DNA of 64,000 bases from Anticarsia gemmatalis (lineage: Eukaryota; Arthropoda; Insecta; Lepidoptera; Erebidae), in the NCBI RefSeq assembly GCF_050436995.1, contig NC_134756.1:8928001-8992000 (forward strand), given 5' to 3'. The notes under the pieces are model-generated. The model searched no databases, was not told the origin of the DNA, and saw only the letters and a program-made list of their open reading frames with translations. A program made the translations under genes and the position numbers. Shown one piece after another: positions 26,701 to 36,000 of the stretch (the stretch's first letter is position 1; the number at the start of each line of letters is the position of its first letter).

Positions 26701-29700
26701 GAGGTTTCGAGGCTAAACTTAGTACCGCATCAGTATGTTACATTAAAATGTAGGCCCAGAAATGTTCTTGTTATTTCTGTTGCAACTATTATGTTCGACA
26801 TCTCGCATCCATGTTTTACTGCTAATATTATATTTGTTGTAATGTCCCAAAACTTTATTAAGGTATTAAAAACGATTGCTTTAAGTCTCCACCGACTTCT
26901 GCGGGTTTTAGAAGGAGTGTCTCCTTTCTTGATCAATGAATCACCGTGTCTATCAAGACAACACAGTGACGCTATTTCGGATTTCCCCTTTTAAAATGCT
27001 TGCTATTTACCTAATACAAACAAATAATTAAAACAGCACCCAGACACTTCTAGGTTCGTAATTCCCGAATGCAAATATACTGCATGTATTAGTGCTAATC
27101 AGTATAATTTATTTCTTATGTAAATTCATTCCCCTGGCTGTCTGCAAGCAGACGGTAGACGTTGATTTAAAATGCCTAATGTATGTCTAGCCATTTGACG
27201 CAAACACTGCGGTAATTTCCAGTAGATTTTCTAAAAACATTGGAAATATGGCAAACCGATAGTTACCTTATTTTACCTGGTAACATCGGCTTTGTAAAAA
27301 AAGTTCATATTATGAATGTGAATTACTTACTTACAGAACATTTGAGCACTCATAGTAAGACTACTTAAAAGGATTCTGTTTCATCATGACGAAACAGAAT
27401 TATTTTTCATCATGGAAGGATTCTGTTTCATCATGACCCTAAGTTGACCTTTTAGCATGATCTATTTCACACAACTATACATCAGCTTTAATCACACGGC
27501 TTCTCACGTGATTCTGCCTCTCTTGCGAAAATAAATATTTATATACTTACTCTTCCTGTCACAATGCCAAACGTTACCTGAATCAGTTTAACTGTTTCTG
27601 CGTAAACGACGAACAGACAAACATATGATTTTCAGTATGTATTTTAAAGAGTATGTATGTTACAGGTACATAATGATAGCTCACCACAGTTGGTACTCGC
27701 GCGTGTACCGCAAACACAACATAGCAATCATGATCGTGTTCTCGTGGATGTTCTCGTACGGCATGCAGATACCTACACTCGTTGGAGTATGGGGTAAGAT
27801 TACATTTCAATGATACAAATATTAAGCTCATTGTTCATACAATATGTTAAAAAGATGATTTATTTCAAAAAATCGTAAATTAGGCTTCCTGCACACGTCA
27901 TATTCGGTTCGGCAATAATCGGCCTAGCCGGGCGACAAAACCGAACGTGTGTTTGTGTATGTGTGTAGATGAACCCGATCAACACAAGCCGAACAAGTGA
28001 GTCGAGCCGGTTTTATTGTTCGACGAATATTGCCGAACCGAACGTGGCAAACCGAATGTTTTGTAGCAAGGCATACACGGTGTGAGTAAACCATTTATTT
28101 CGCGCCAAAATTATAAAAAATACAGTTTACTTTTCCGAATACTTCTAGTAACTCTTCCATATTAAAACGTCCCATGGTCGGCCTTCTGTTCCGTCCAAAG
28201 ATACTGAACTACTAAGTATTTTTATTCCCGTGGTTCAATCTATAGAAACCATCACACAAATACACGAGTAAAATTTAACCCCTCAATTCGTCATACACAA
28301 ACTATGTCAAAAAAGTTCTTTATTTGTCTAACAGTAACGTAATTTTCCAGGTAAATTCGACTATGACCCGGAGCTAGGCACGTGCTCCATAATGCCAGAC
28401 GACAACGGTCGCTCGGCGAAGACCGCGCTCTTCGTGATCGCGTTCATTGTGCCAGCGTTGCTCATCTTCATCTGCTATGCTAGGATATTCTGGGTTGTTC
28501 ACAGGTAAAACTATATTCCTATAAAAGTTACTGGCTAAAAATAGTATTAGATCTTGATTATTTGTGGATCGCACAAATAATTGTTCCGTGTGGGAATCGA
28601 ACCGGCGACCTCCCGATGCAATAGTAGCGGCGTGGCGACCTAAACCACTGCGCTTTTAGTTTTGAGACATGCATTTATAATATTCTTGCCAAAAATATCA
28701 GCAAGCGTTAGTTTTCTCCCTTTTTTTCTTATGCCTGTATCCCACTACTGGACAAAGAGTTTCATGTATTTCCGAGACCCTTCAGTCTTTCATTCTTTCA
28801 AAAATAAACTTGAATACGATAATCAATTTCTGAGATAAAAGGTAATACAAAAATAAACTCAAAATATCTACACAAGTAACTCAACAAGTTTTCATAAGCT
28901 GTTACGCATCGCAACGCTTTTATTATGATGTATGAGATAAAATACATTTTGTTCGTACTCTGTATATACAATGAAGTACATGGATCCAAGAAAGTTATGT
29001 CACAGAAGTGTAAATGGGATTTGTAGGAAAAGGCTCGTGTCTGGCTCTCCAGAGACTTTATTGTTTCACTAGGATTTAGATATTTTATTATCTGCAAAAT
29101 GGACTTAGGAATAAATATAAGGATGTTTCCTTGGAACTAAATTTGAAGTATGAAGAATAAAGTCTCAAGTTATATCTGTATTATTATGAAATGGTTGAAT
29201 AACGAAGTAACGTGAAGCTAGGTACCTACTTTTTTCAAAATTTAAAATTTAAAAGAAGCAAAATCAACTCAAATAGGGAATCAAACTGGAGTCCTACAAA
29301 ATCACGAGGCTCAGCTAGTTGTACCTATTTGTTTATAGAGCCCATATATTAGACAAGCCACAATCGATGCATTCGTTCATGCCTCACACCTCTTTAGAAC
29401 ACACTCAAAACCCATAGAACTACAACTATTATATCATTTTACAGTTCTGAACAGCGCATGCGTGAACACCAGAGATCCCAGCACGCCAGTCCCGGCAACC
29501 TCAACAGCACAGACAAGAGGTCTACGATCAAAGACAACAGAGAGACGAAAGCCCGCCGCAATGAGTGGAGGATCACAAAGATGGTGCTCGCGATATTCTT
29601 GTCGTTCCTCGTCTGCTACCTACCTATAACTATAGCGAAGGTCGCTGATAATCATGTGCATTACCCTGGTAAGATAAAATCTCCGTTTATCTTATATTCG

Positions 29701-31020
29701 ATTACTTATTTGAAACCTTTTCCTCCCTTTCATTTAGTATCAAAGGTGGTGTGCTGTTATGTAGCGGTTTTTCAGTACAGCTGTGCACAGTAAAACAACC
29801 TTATGGGACTTTTGATGTTTATAGGAGCACAGTTAATAAAATCAGTACTCATACACCTAATTTCTTACCTAAATACAACTTTATATAATCTAAATGTGTT
29901 ATGTTACCTGCAGTATTCCACATCACGGGCTACCTGTTACTGTACGCGAGCGCATGCGTGAACCCGATCATCTACGTGATAATGAACGCGCAGTACCGCG
30001 CGGCGTACGCGGCGGCCCTGTGCTGCCCCCTGGCGCGGCTGTCGGGGCTCACGAGCGGTGCGTATCCCTCCTCGCCCGTCGCATGCCCGGCCGCCAGGAA
30101 GCCGGAGCGCACCTCCGCCCTCGCCTCATATATCAGACCGTGAAGGTATCATTCGTGATGCAACCCGCTACTGGACATTTACTTGGTGTTTTTGGCGTTC
30201 TGGCCAACGGTCACGGTTCCGGGCTTGGAATTTTAACTGTTGTAAATAATTTTTCAGAATTTGTAAATATCTCCGTGCTAATTTTAGTATTATTGTCTTT
30301 TACTGTGTTTCATATCAACATTTGTTTTTAAATGAAATTGTTTAATTGTCTATTGTACATAATTTTATGGTTGATAGAACAAGGTGAAGTTTTAGTCGAA
30401 TTTGTACCCGCAGCGTGTTGTATCACATCATTCATGTTTCATTGTTGCATTTTAATTCATTCGTTTTCATACTAACCAACATATCCGCAAACACGAGTTA
30501 CTCACAGTTTTTCACCAACTGCAATTATCACCTGCACTTTTGCACTGGCCTTATTAGAATACTTTATTCAACAATTAACTAGTCGTTTATTCTATTTAGA
30601 GAAATGGAACGAGCGTCACGGGTACAGCTTCAACAACACGCAAACGGCGCTCAGCCAAGTGTCACTGGGGGAGTCGAGAGTCGACCATCGGGCCACGGTG
30701 GCAAGCCCTGGCGGAAGATAAACTCCAGGCCTTCAGACTCACACAGCACCGGGCCCGTTCAACCCATCGGGCCTGCCACCGAGTCAGTCAGCTTTGGCCC
30801 CAAAGCCATTGGAACGAGATATCAGAGAAACGGATCGCAACTCAGCATTGGCGCCAAATCTGATGCGATCTTCAGAAACCAAGTCGGGTCACAACAAAGC
30901 ATCGACTCCAGATCCACAAGACCTAAGCTTTATATAACGGGCTCTCAAAGCAGTTTAGGGCCCAAAGTTACCAGGTTCCAAATTGACGATTTACGAAGTG
31001 ATAGACAAACCAATGTATAG
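17638..31020 (+). CDS. moody: moody: class A (rhodopsin-like) GPCR, eight coding exons, two tail frames
   Basis: The spliced exons are 17638-17705, 23050-23190, 25497-25667, 27666-27793, 28351-28504, 29445-29668, 29914-30057 and a last exon from 30600 or 30602. They give a seven-transmembrane receptor of 383 residues (stop 30719-30721) or 482 residues (stop 31018-31020); both totals divide by three. Visible hallmarks are sequon N7-F-T, G46-N47 in TM1, D75 in TM2, the C102/C181 disulfide pair, N126-R-Y (a DRY variant) after TM3, W154 in TM4, P204 in TM5, CYLP 278-281 in TM6, N312-P-I-I-Y in TM7 and C332-C333 as possible palmitoylation sites. The YGMQIPTL and WGKFDYD stretches match my memory of Moody rather than the paralogue Tre1. 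Drosophila Moody acts in surface glia, where it maintains septate junctions of the blood-brain barrier. Start choice: aaaATGg follows an acceptor at 17626-17627, so an untranslated exon must lie upstream. An N-terminal extension through that exon cannot be excluded. Confidence 0.92.
18598..18790 (+). mobile_element. second tRNA-derived SINE family, moody intron 1
   Basis: Head-like GACGCAGTCGGTGTGTATCC and GGTCCGGTTCCAGGG are followed by a body (AGTAGTCCGGAGTTTGG..ATATGGCATCAGGC). Related bodies occur at 26150-26285 and 54842-55035. Confidence 0.5.
19031..19230. repeat. dispersed repeat, moody intron 1
   Basis: ATCTGTCTGTTTACTCGCGA, ACTGACCAGATTTTCTTG and CGGGCGAAGCTGGCTGCTAG are in the order of a widespread lepidopteran non-autonomous repeat. 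Confidence 0.45.
20263..20491 (+). mobile_element. tRNA-derived SINE, near-intact copy
   Basis: The head resembles a tRNA: an A-box-like TGGCGCAGTGGTTTAGGTC and a B box GGGTTCGATTCCCAC. The body is conserved across this window (ATTATTTGTGCGATCCACAA; GTCCCCGCGACACAA), and the tail is (gtaaaa)n. It lies in moody intron 1. Five other copies or fragments (4401, 22882, 28557, 56783, 58970) share the body. Confidence 0.8.
22882..22961 (-). mobile_element. SINE fragment upstream of moody exon 2
   Basis: Reverse-oriented B-box half of the 20263-20491 family (GTGGGAATCAAACCCACGAC). It ends about 90 bases before the moody exon 2 acceptor. Confidence 0.7.
23050..23190 (+). CDS. moody: moody coding exon 2 (TM1 and first intracellular loop)
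   Basis: The acceptor is ttccag at 23049 and the donor gtacgg at 23191. The exon encodes TM1 with the conserved GN motif (residues 46-47), the loop sequence KCPKVRN, and the start of TM2. The phases at both ends fit exons 1 and 3. A minus-strand SINE fragment lies about 90 bases upstream of the acceptor. Confidence 0.93.
23191..25496 (+). other. moody: moody intron 2
   Basis: A 2.3-kb intron. Apart from the SINE tail at 23299-23375 and a short (atc)n run near 24890, nothing was recognised. Confidence 0.8.
23299..23375 (+). repeat. tail fragment of the 43481 SINE, moody intron 2
   Basis: Shares CGGCTTGAACAACTTTGACA and CACTAATTATACGATAAGAA with the 3' part of the 43481-43695 element. The 5S-like head is missing. 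Confidence 0.55.
25497..25667 (+). CDS. moody: moody coding exon 3 (TM2-TM3)
   Basis: The acceptor is ttccag at 25496 and the donor gtacgt at 25668. The exon encodes LCIADFLF of TM2 (D75 is the sodium-site aspartate), the first extracellular loop, C102 at the top of TM3, and TM3 down to N126 plus the first two bases of R127. Confidence 0.94.
26150..26285 (+). repeat. degenerate SINE body, moody intron 3
   Basis: Shares the order TCTATAGTCGGAGT..GCTGGCTCCCTATTAGA..GTGGGTGTATTCTATACAC with the 54842-55035 copy. The head is not recognisable. Confidence 0.45.
26521..26604 (+). repeat. possible tRNA-like SINE head, moody intron 3
   Basis: TTAGCATAATTGGCTAATCG and GCGATTTGAATCTC are spaced like tRNA A and B boxes. 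It does not fold convincingly as a tRNA by eye and has no intact acceptor stem. Confidence 0.3.
27373..27437. repeat. small hairpin with a direct duplication, moody intron 3
   Basis: ATTCTGTTTC (27373-27382) pairs with GAAACAGAAT (27391-27400) around an 8-base loop. The block GGATTCTGTTTCATCATGAC recurs at 27418-27437. Confidence 0.5.
27666..27793 (+). CDS. moody: moody coding exon 4 (second intracellular loop, TM4)
   Basis: The acceptor is ttacag at 27665 and the donor gtaaga at 27794. The exon completes the N-R-Y motif, then encodes the second intracellular loop and TM4 with W154. The YGMQIPTLVGVWG stretch is characteristic of Moody. Confidence 0.94.
27902..28042. repeat. inverted repeat in moody intron 4
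   Basis: TTCGGTTCGGCAATA at 27903-27917 is perfectly complementary to 28028-28042. Additional ACCGAAC/GTTCGG motifs lie between and outside. Probably a diverged foldback element. Confidence 0.5.
28351..28504 (+). CDS. moody: moody coding exon 5 (second extracellular loop, TM5)
   Basis: The acceptor is ttccag at 28350 and the donor gtaaaa at 28505. The exon encodes the second extracellular loop with C181, the disulfide partner of C102, and TM5 with P204 and Y212. Confidence 0.94.
28557..28653 (-). mobile_element. SINE fragment in moody intron 5
   Basis: Reverse-oriented head and part of the body of the 20263-20491 family, including the complements of both internal promoter boxes. Confidence 0.7.
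28732..28800. repeat. dispersed repeat fragment, moody intron 5
   Basis: GCCTGTATCCCACTACTGGACAAAGAG is a form of the lepidopteran cccactgctgg repeat. Confidence 0.45.
29445..29668 (+). CDS. moody: moody coding exon 6 (third intracellular loop, TM6)
   Basis: The acceptor is tttacag at 29444 and the donor gtaaga at 29669. The exon encodes a roughly 40-residue, charged, Ser/Thr-rich third intracellular loop and TM6, with CYLP in place of the usual CWxP. Reading through the donor would meet a stop at 29791-29793, so retention of this intron would truncate the receptor before TM7. Confidence 0.93.
29914..30057 (+). CDS. moody: moody coding exon 7 (TM7 and helix 8)
   Basis: The acceptor is cctgcag at 29913 and the donor gtgcgt at 30058. 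The exon encodes TM7 with NPIIY (residues 312-316), helix 8 and C332-C333. It is very GC-rich against its surroundings. If the donor is not used, the frame continues 28 codons to a stop at 30141-30143, giving a 371-residue form with a Pro/Ala/Arg-rich tail. Confidence 0.92.
30600..30721 (+). CDS. moody: moody coding exon 8, short-tail frame
   Basis: With the acceptor AG at 30598-30599, the last base of exon 7 (G) joins AG to make glutamate 344. The frame then runs through EKWNERHGYSFNNTQTALSQ and ends in VASPGGR-stop at 30719-30721, for a total of 383 residues. The tail is hydrophilic and Ser/Thr/Asn-rich, consistent with an intracellular C-terminus. This and the long tail share 120 bases read in two frames. 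Confidence 0.75.
30602..31020 (+). CDS. moody: moody coding exon 8, long-tail frame
   Basis: With the second AG of the tandem acceptor (30600-30601), exon 7 joins AA to make glutamate 344. Translation continues as MERASRVQLQQ to a stop at 31018-31020, adding 139 residues for a 482-residue protein. The tail contains three spaced repeats of the form GSQ-x-S-(I/L)-(G/D) and is Ser/Gly/Arg-rich. The frame stays open for 419 bases in AT-rich surroundings, and the total length divides by three. Drosophila moody is known to make alpha and beta isoforms differing in their C-terminal tails. That this acceptor is the switch here is inference. Confidence 0.72.
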
Positions 31021-31461
31021 CGTTTGTCGCTCGTTCTACGACGTACCAAAGATATTGTAAACTTAAACCAAATATTATCTGCATTTTAATGAATTTATAG
31101 TTATAAAGTACAGTATTTTAAACTTATGAAAAGACTTTCAAAAGTAAGTTGTGATTAGAGTAAGATCAAAATAATATTTTTTATGAAAGTATTGCTACTT
31201 CAAATTAAGAAAAATGTTGCAGCTCCAAAAAATACTTACTGAGCTCTGTTGATTATTTTTTATTAAAAAAATGCTTTAGGTACTTACCTAGCATACGTAA
31301 TCTCATTCAATATCCGTCCTACAACGAGCGACAAGCTAGCAATTATCGACATAATATTATTATAATGTAAATAAGGTGACTTCTAGTATATAAGTATTTT
31401 ATTGCTAGTTCAATGTTCTGACAAGTCTTCCATAATACTCTTTGCTTATTTCTATATAAGC

Positions 31462-31639
31462 AATAAAAAAGGAAGTGTTGTGCATCTATGACATTATAAT
31501 AAGTTCTACATTCCGCTATATTTAAGAGTAAAAACATGACCAATATTAGTATTATTGTACCGAAAGAGTGCTAATTTTTTACTATTTTTATCAGAACAAC
31601 ATTCCATCATTTGGCCAAAGATATATGAGTTTTAATAAA
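31462..31639 (+). promoter_or_regulatory. candidate moody poly(A) signals
   Basis: AATAAA hexamers occur at 31462-31467 and 31634-31639, about 440 and 610 bases past the long-tail stop. Both are plausible 3' ends of the moody transcript. AT-rich sequence makes chance hexamers common, so this is only a candidate. Confidence 0.3.
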
Positions 31640-32369
31640 TGACTTTTATAATCTTAACACCAGATCTATAAACCCGTAATAATACTTATTTTTAAGGTAA
31701 AATCAGTATTTTATTTTATATGAGAATTAAAATATTTCTATGAATTTACCAATATGCCATACTATTTTAAGGTTAAACTAAATTGACTCTAATTCTGTAA
31801 ATAGGTAACTGAATTATTCGTTATTTATTATTTTGTTACTACAGTTTATATTGTATAAAATCAAGATATCAAGGTTGTTAAAAATATATACCTAGTTCAA
31901 GAACTTAAATATACCAGTTGTATTATTTTACCTAACCTTCCTCTAAAATGTAGCAATTAAGCGAAGTTTATCATAGCAATTAAGCATGAGAAAGTCATAT
32001 AGTTCGCAATTCCATACAAAACTCCATACACAATTAAATTTCCCAATCCGCATCGCCGATGTAGTTTCTAGTTTAGAAGATTGTTATGATCAGAAACTCT
32101 GAGCTTACGGCGGATATGATTGATTTGAAAAGTTATATGGAAGCCTTTATGGTGTTACACTCAATGAAGTCTTGTCTAAGCACCTACTTAAACAAGACGT
32201 CATACGCGTCCTTTAGAGCAGACCTACGCAGATAAATTCAATCTCTGTCAAGCAACAGACTATTGCAGAGTCTCATTAGAGTACCCGGATATGTTTTCCT
32301 GCGCCTGAGGATGCAATATCACGTAATGCTACGTAAGTTTGTTGTACGGTAAATAAAAAAAAAACCATT

Positions 32370-32500
32370 AATGTTTCACCGCTAGGCATGGGTCTCCTTT
32401 TGGAATGAGGGAAGGGTTAGCCTTGAGTCCACCATGTTGGCCAAGTGCGGGTTGGGAATTTTGCATACCTTCAAGAACTACTCAATTCTCGATTTTTTCC
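32370..32500. repeat. dispersed repeat between moody and Nab2
   Basis: CACCGCTAGGCATGGGTCTC, GGAATGAGGGAAGGGTTAG and GTCCACCATGTTGGCCAAGT follow one another as in the common lepidopteran cccactgctgg repeat. Degenerate, non-coding. Confidence 0.5.
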
Positions 32501-32796
32501 GTTGGAAGAAGTGATAATTATTTTTAATACACACTTATCATAACTTCGAAAATAATAAATAAGGAATGTAAATTATAAGAAATATTTTTTATTATTATTA
32601 TTATATCTCATTATTTTATGTACTCAATAAGCAATCAAAAGATAACAAGACATATAATTACATCTCTCACAGCACGTTCATTGCCGGTTATTATTTTTAT
32701 TATTTATCTGATAACAAAATAAATAAATTATTTCAATGCGTAAAACAGAACGACTTCAGTCCACAGACAATAGACTTTACTTTTCCACCTTGCCTG

Positions 32797-33022
32797 TCGG
32801 CTGTCATGTCATGTCAATTTTGTCACTGTCAAAAGTCAAAAATTATTGACAAAATCTGATGCGAGTCAATGTAAAATCGTTTCGCTTTTATGGAATTATT
32901 TATATCAAATAAACAATGTAGTCATAGTTAGTGCTTAAAATAAGATACTCAAGTGTTCGTTTTAGTATTATATTGGTGTGAACTTAATTAATATACCGTA
33001 GTGTTAATAGAAACAAATAAAA
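32797..33022 (+). promoter_or_regulatory. probable Nab2 promoter and 5' UTR with TGTCA cluster
   Basis: Five TGTCA pentamers fall within about 32800-32832, and a TGACA follows near 32847. They lie about 190-220 bases before the Nab2 start codon. I infer a promoter or 5'-UTR element from position and clustering. No TATA box at a convincing distance from an initiator was identified. Confidence 0.35.
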
Positions 33023-33061
33023 ATGGATGTCGTCGGCAGTGAGATTGGCCTGAAAATGCGG
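33023..33061 (+). CDS. Nab2: Nab2 coding exon 1
   Basis: The exon holds thirteen codons, MDVVGSEIGLKMR, with start context aaaATGg and donor gtaaat at 33062. The N-terminal match to the ZC3H14 family (xxxGSEIGxKMRSAIK) decides this start. An in-frame stop (taa at 33017-33019) lies just upstream. Confidence 0.9.
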
Positions 33062-36000
33062 GTAAATATTTAAAATAATACATCGCACAGTGTTTTATTT
33101 ACCCTAAAATGATCTATGAAACATATTTACTTAGATTTTTGTACTTTAAATGATTTATAGTATTGAGAGTAATATGGTTTCCGCTATGGCCGCATTTGTT
33201 GACATGAGATACATTATGACATGCATCGTTGTGTGTATTGATTGCAAATATTTTACTTTCAGTCGGCCATCAAGGCCAAGCTGACAGAATTGGGATGCTA
33301 TGTTGGTAAGTATTCCGGATATGCTCTATATAAGAATTTTATAAATAACCTTTGTTGTATTTACGATAGCAATATTGTTGACACATAAGCATGGGATTGT
33401 TTGAACTTGAATCAAATTCGACTTAAATTACAAGGCTATTTATTGATATTAATATCATAGATATTAAAATATTTGAGTGAGGTCACTGTCAGTAGGTAAG
33501 TAGTCCAGAATATTGTCATTTAATTAAAGTTTCTGGTTATAATATTTCTTTTGTTGCTTGAAACTCCTTATTCCAATAAAAACTAAAGGCTCTGTCTAGA
33601 ATAAGCTACTATAACTTTACACATTGTCATTTTTAAACAATTAACAATAATATTATTAGAAGTAAATCATCACATAAAATAAAACAATATGAGAGGTTAG
33701 ATAATGTAAAACTTACATTTATACTAATATTATAAAGCTGAAGAGTTTGTTTGTTTGTTTGTTTGAACATGCTAATCTCGGGAACTACTGGTCCGATTTG
33801 AAAAAATCTTTCAGTGTTAGATAGCCCATTTATCGAGGAAGGCTATAGGCTATATATCATCACGCTACGACCAATAGGATCAGAGTACCAGTGAAAAATG
33901 TGAATGACGAAGGCGAAGTTGCGCGGGTCAGCTAGTTTATTATATAAACAATTTGGCACACTGCCCTCGTTGAGTGCTCAGATAAAAAAAGCTAGATATA
34001 AAAATGATGCATAGAAATTATACATAAAGTTGGATATAGTATTTAATTTTGGCATTATTACGACTCGAGGGATTTTGTGCTATAAACCAGGTAACTGGGT
34101 TGTGGAGGTGTAAATGTTTGTCTGTCTCTTTTAGTCACTGACATGATTCTCACTAAATTACTATTCTATATGGATGTTACAAACATTATAGACATGAGGC
34201 ATAATTTATGGCTGGAATAAACTCTAGATTGTGTACCAGCATGCAGGTCCTTCTTCAGCCACCAATTGAACAGTTCAGTCAAAATTTAATGTCAAACTTT
34301 AATTACCTTTGCTTAGTTTGGTCATATCCAATATTAAGTAGGATTGTTTTCCTTAAAAACATGCTGCAAAGAGATTTGGCTGATGATTTTATGACCAGCA
34401 GCACACTGTATCAACCTGGTGATGGTTCAGGAAATTTGAGTTGGAAAGTGGGTATCTTTGATAGGCATCCCTGAATGACTATGATCCGACAGATCCACAG
34501 GTGAAGACATCACAATTTTGTACATTTGTCAATATATTATTCAATGTTACAGATGATGAGCTCCCAGATTACGTGATGGTGATGGTAGCTAACAAGCGCA
34601 CCCGTGCCCAGATGGAGGATGACTTACAGCTGTTTCTTGGAGACAATACTGAGCTGTTTGTCAACTGGCTGCATCAGGTGCTCAAGAAGCTGCAGGAAGT
34701 CACTGTGGCTGCTCCAGCACTTAGTAAGTTTACTTTTATTGTTACACATATTTAGTGTAGGATGTGACTTAGAAATAATTACATCTCTTTGATAATGGCT
34801 TTAGGTCTAGTAAATATTGTCAGGTTCACTATACAGTGAGATGGTGTGTGAGCAGAAATCCTCCTTGTAGGGTTATTTTACACACCTTGATATATTAAAC
34901 CTAGCCTTTGGGTTCTTGGGGCTGGAGCTTTAAACTTGGGTTGTGTATTCATTTTTCGAAAAGTTTTCATAAATCTTATCTCATGATATGATATCAAACA
35001 TCAGGTAGAACAGCTAAGTAATTTAATTTTTCAGAAGTAGTAGAACGCGACAAGAGCAAAGAGAGATCCAGATCAAAAGATCGCAAATCTAAAGAAAAGA
35101 AATCAAAAGATAAGCATAAGAAGAGTGATTTGAAAAAGGCTAAAAAGAAGGAGAAAGAGAAGCTCTTCCGTAAGAAAGAAGAGAAGAAAATACATAAAAC
35201 TAAAAAGAAGAGTAAGCATGAAATGATTCGGCCGAACATACCTCCATTACTCATGAACATGGAGAAGGAATCTGAACCTTCGATTACTGATGTATTTGCT
35301 GGTCAGATTCTAAAGAATCATGGGATAAATTTAGATCCACCTAAGGAAGATAATAAGCCTGAGAAGAAACCATTAGTCAAAGAAGTAAAAAGGCCTATTT
35401 TGCCTATAATAGACCCGGCAACGATACCGTCACAATCAGAACTAGAGTCAGCACTCTTGCAAGAGAGAGCTAGTGTACCAATAAGTGATTCCAAAGAGGA
35501 GAATATTAAAGAAATGAATCAAATTGAAGCTAAGATCCAGGGTTTAAAGCAAAAGTTGTCGGAACAACTAGATTCTTTGTCTGATGATGAAGACTTTCTT
35601 AATATTAGGACTGAGGCTGAGGAGTTAATGAATGATTTTGCTGAAGATGTTTTTCAGGTATACTATTTATTTTGAGTTATTAAGACATACTATATGATTT
35701 TCTATAGATCGACAGCAGCTATTTTAACTATGCTAACTTGAAAAACTGAACTTTACAGTAGTATCATTTAATATGGAAACCTTGATAACTTTTGTAATGA
35801 AAAGTATGTTTAGTTAGTATTAAATAAGATTTGTAACTTCTTTTCTTTGATATTTGTTTGTGAAATTTTTATGGTAGGTATATAGACATTTTAAGGAATT
35901 TGGCATAAACGATTTTACCAAAATTTGAGTTAGCATAATATAAACAGCTGTTGTTGTGATATGAACAATATATTCATTCATTGAGATGATATATCATATT

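Larger units (their letters stand above)
25668..27665 (+). other. moody: moody intron 3
   Basis: A 2.0-kb intron that splits the N-R-Y codon. It contains SINE remnants (26150, 26521) and the small hairpin at 27373. Confidence 0.8.
31021..32796. other. moody 3' UTR and intergenic spacer
   Basis: AT-rich sequence with candidate poly(A) signals and one dispersed repeat (32370). No coding exon was recognised. Confidence 0.6.

Noticed and set aside
34208..34474. 88-codon open frame in Nab2 intron 2
   Set aside because: No acceptor in the right phase and it would interrupt the conserved PWI-like domain.
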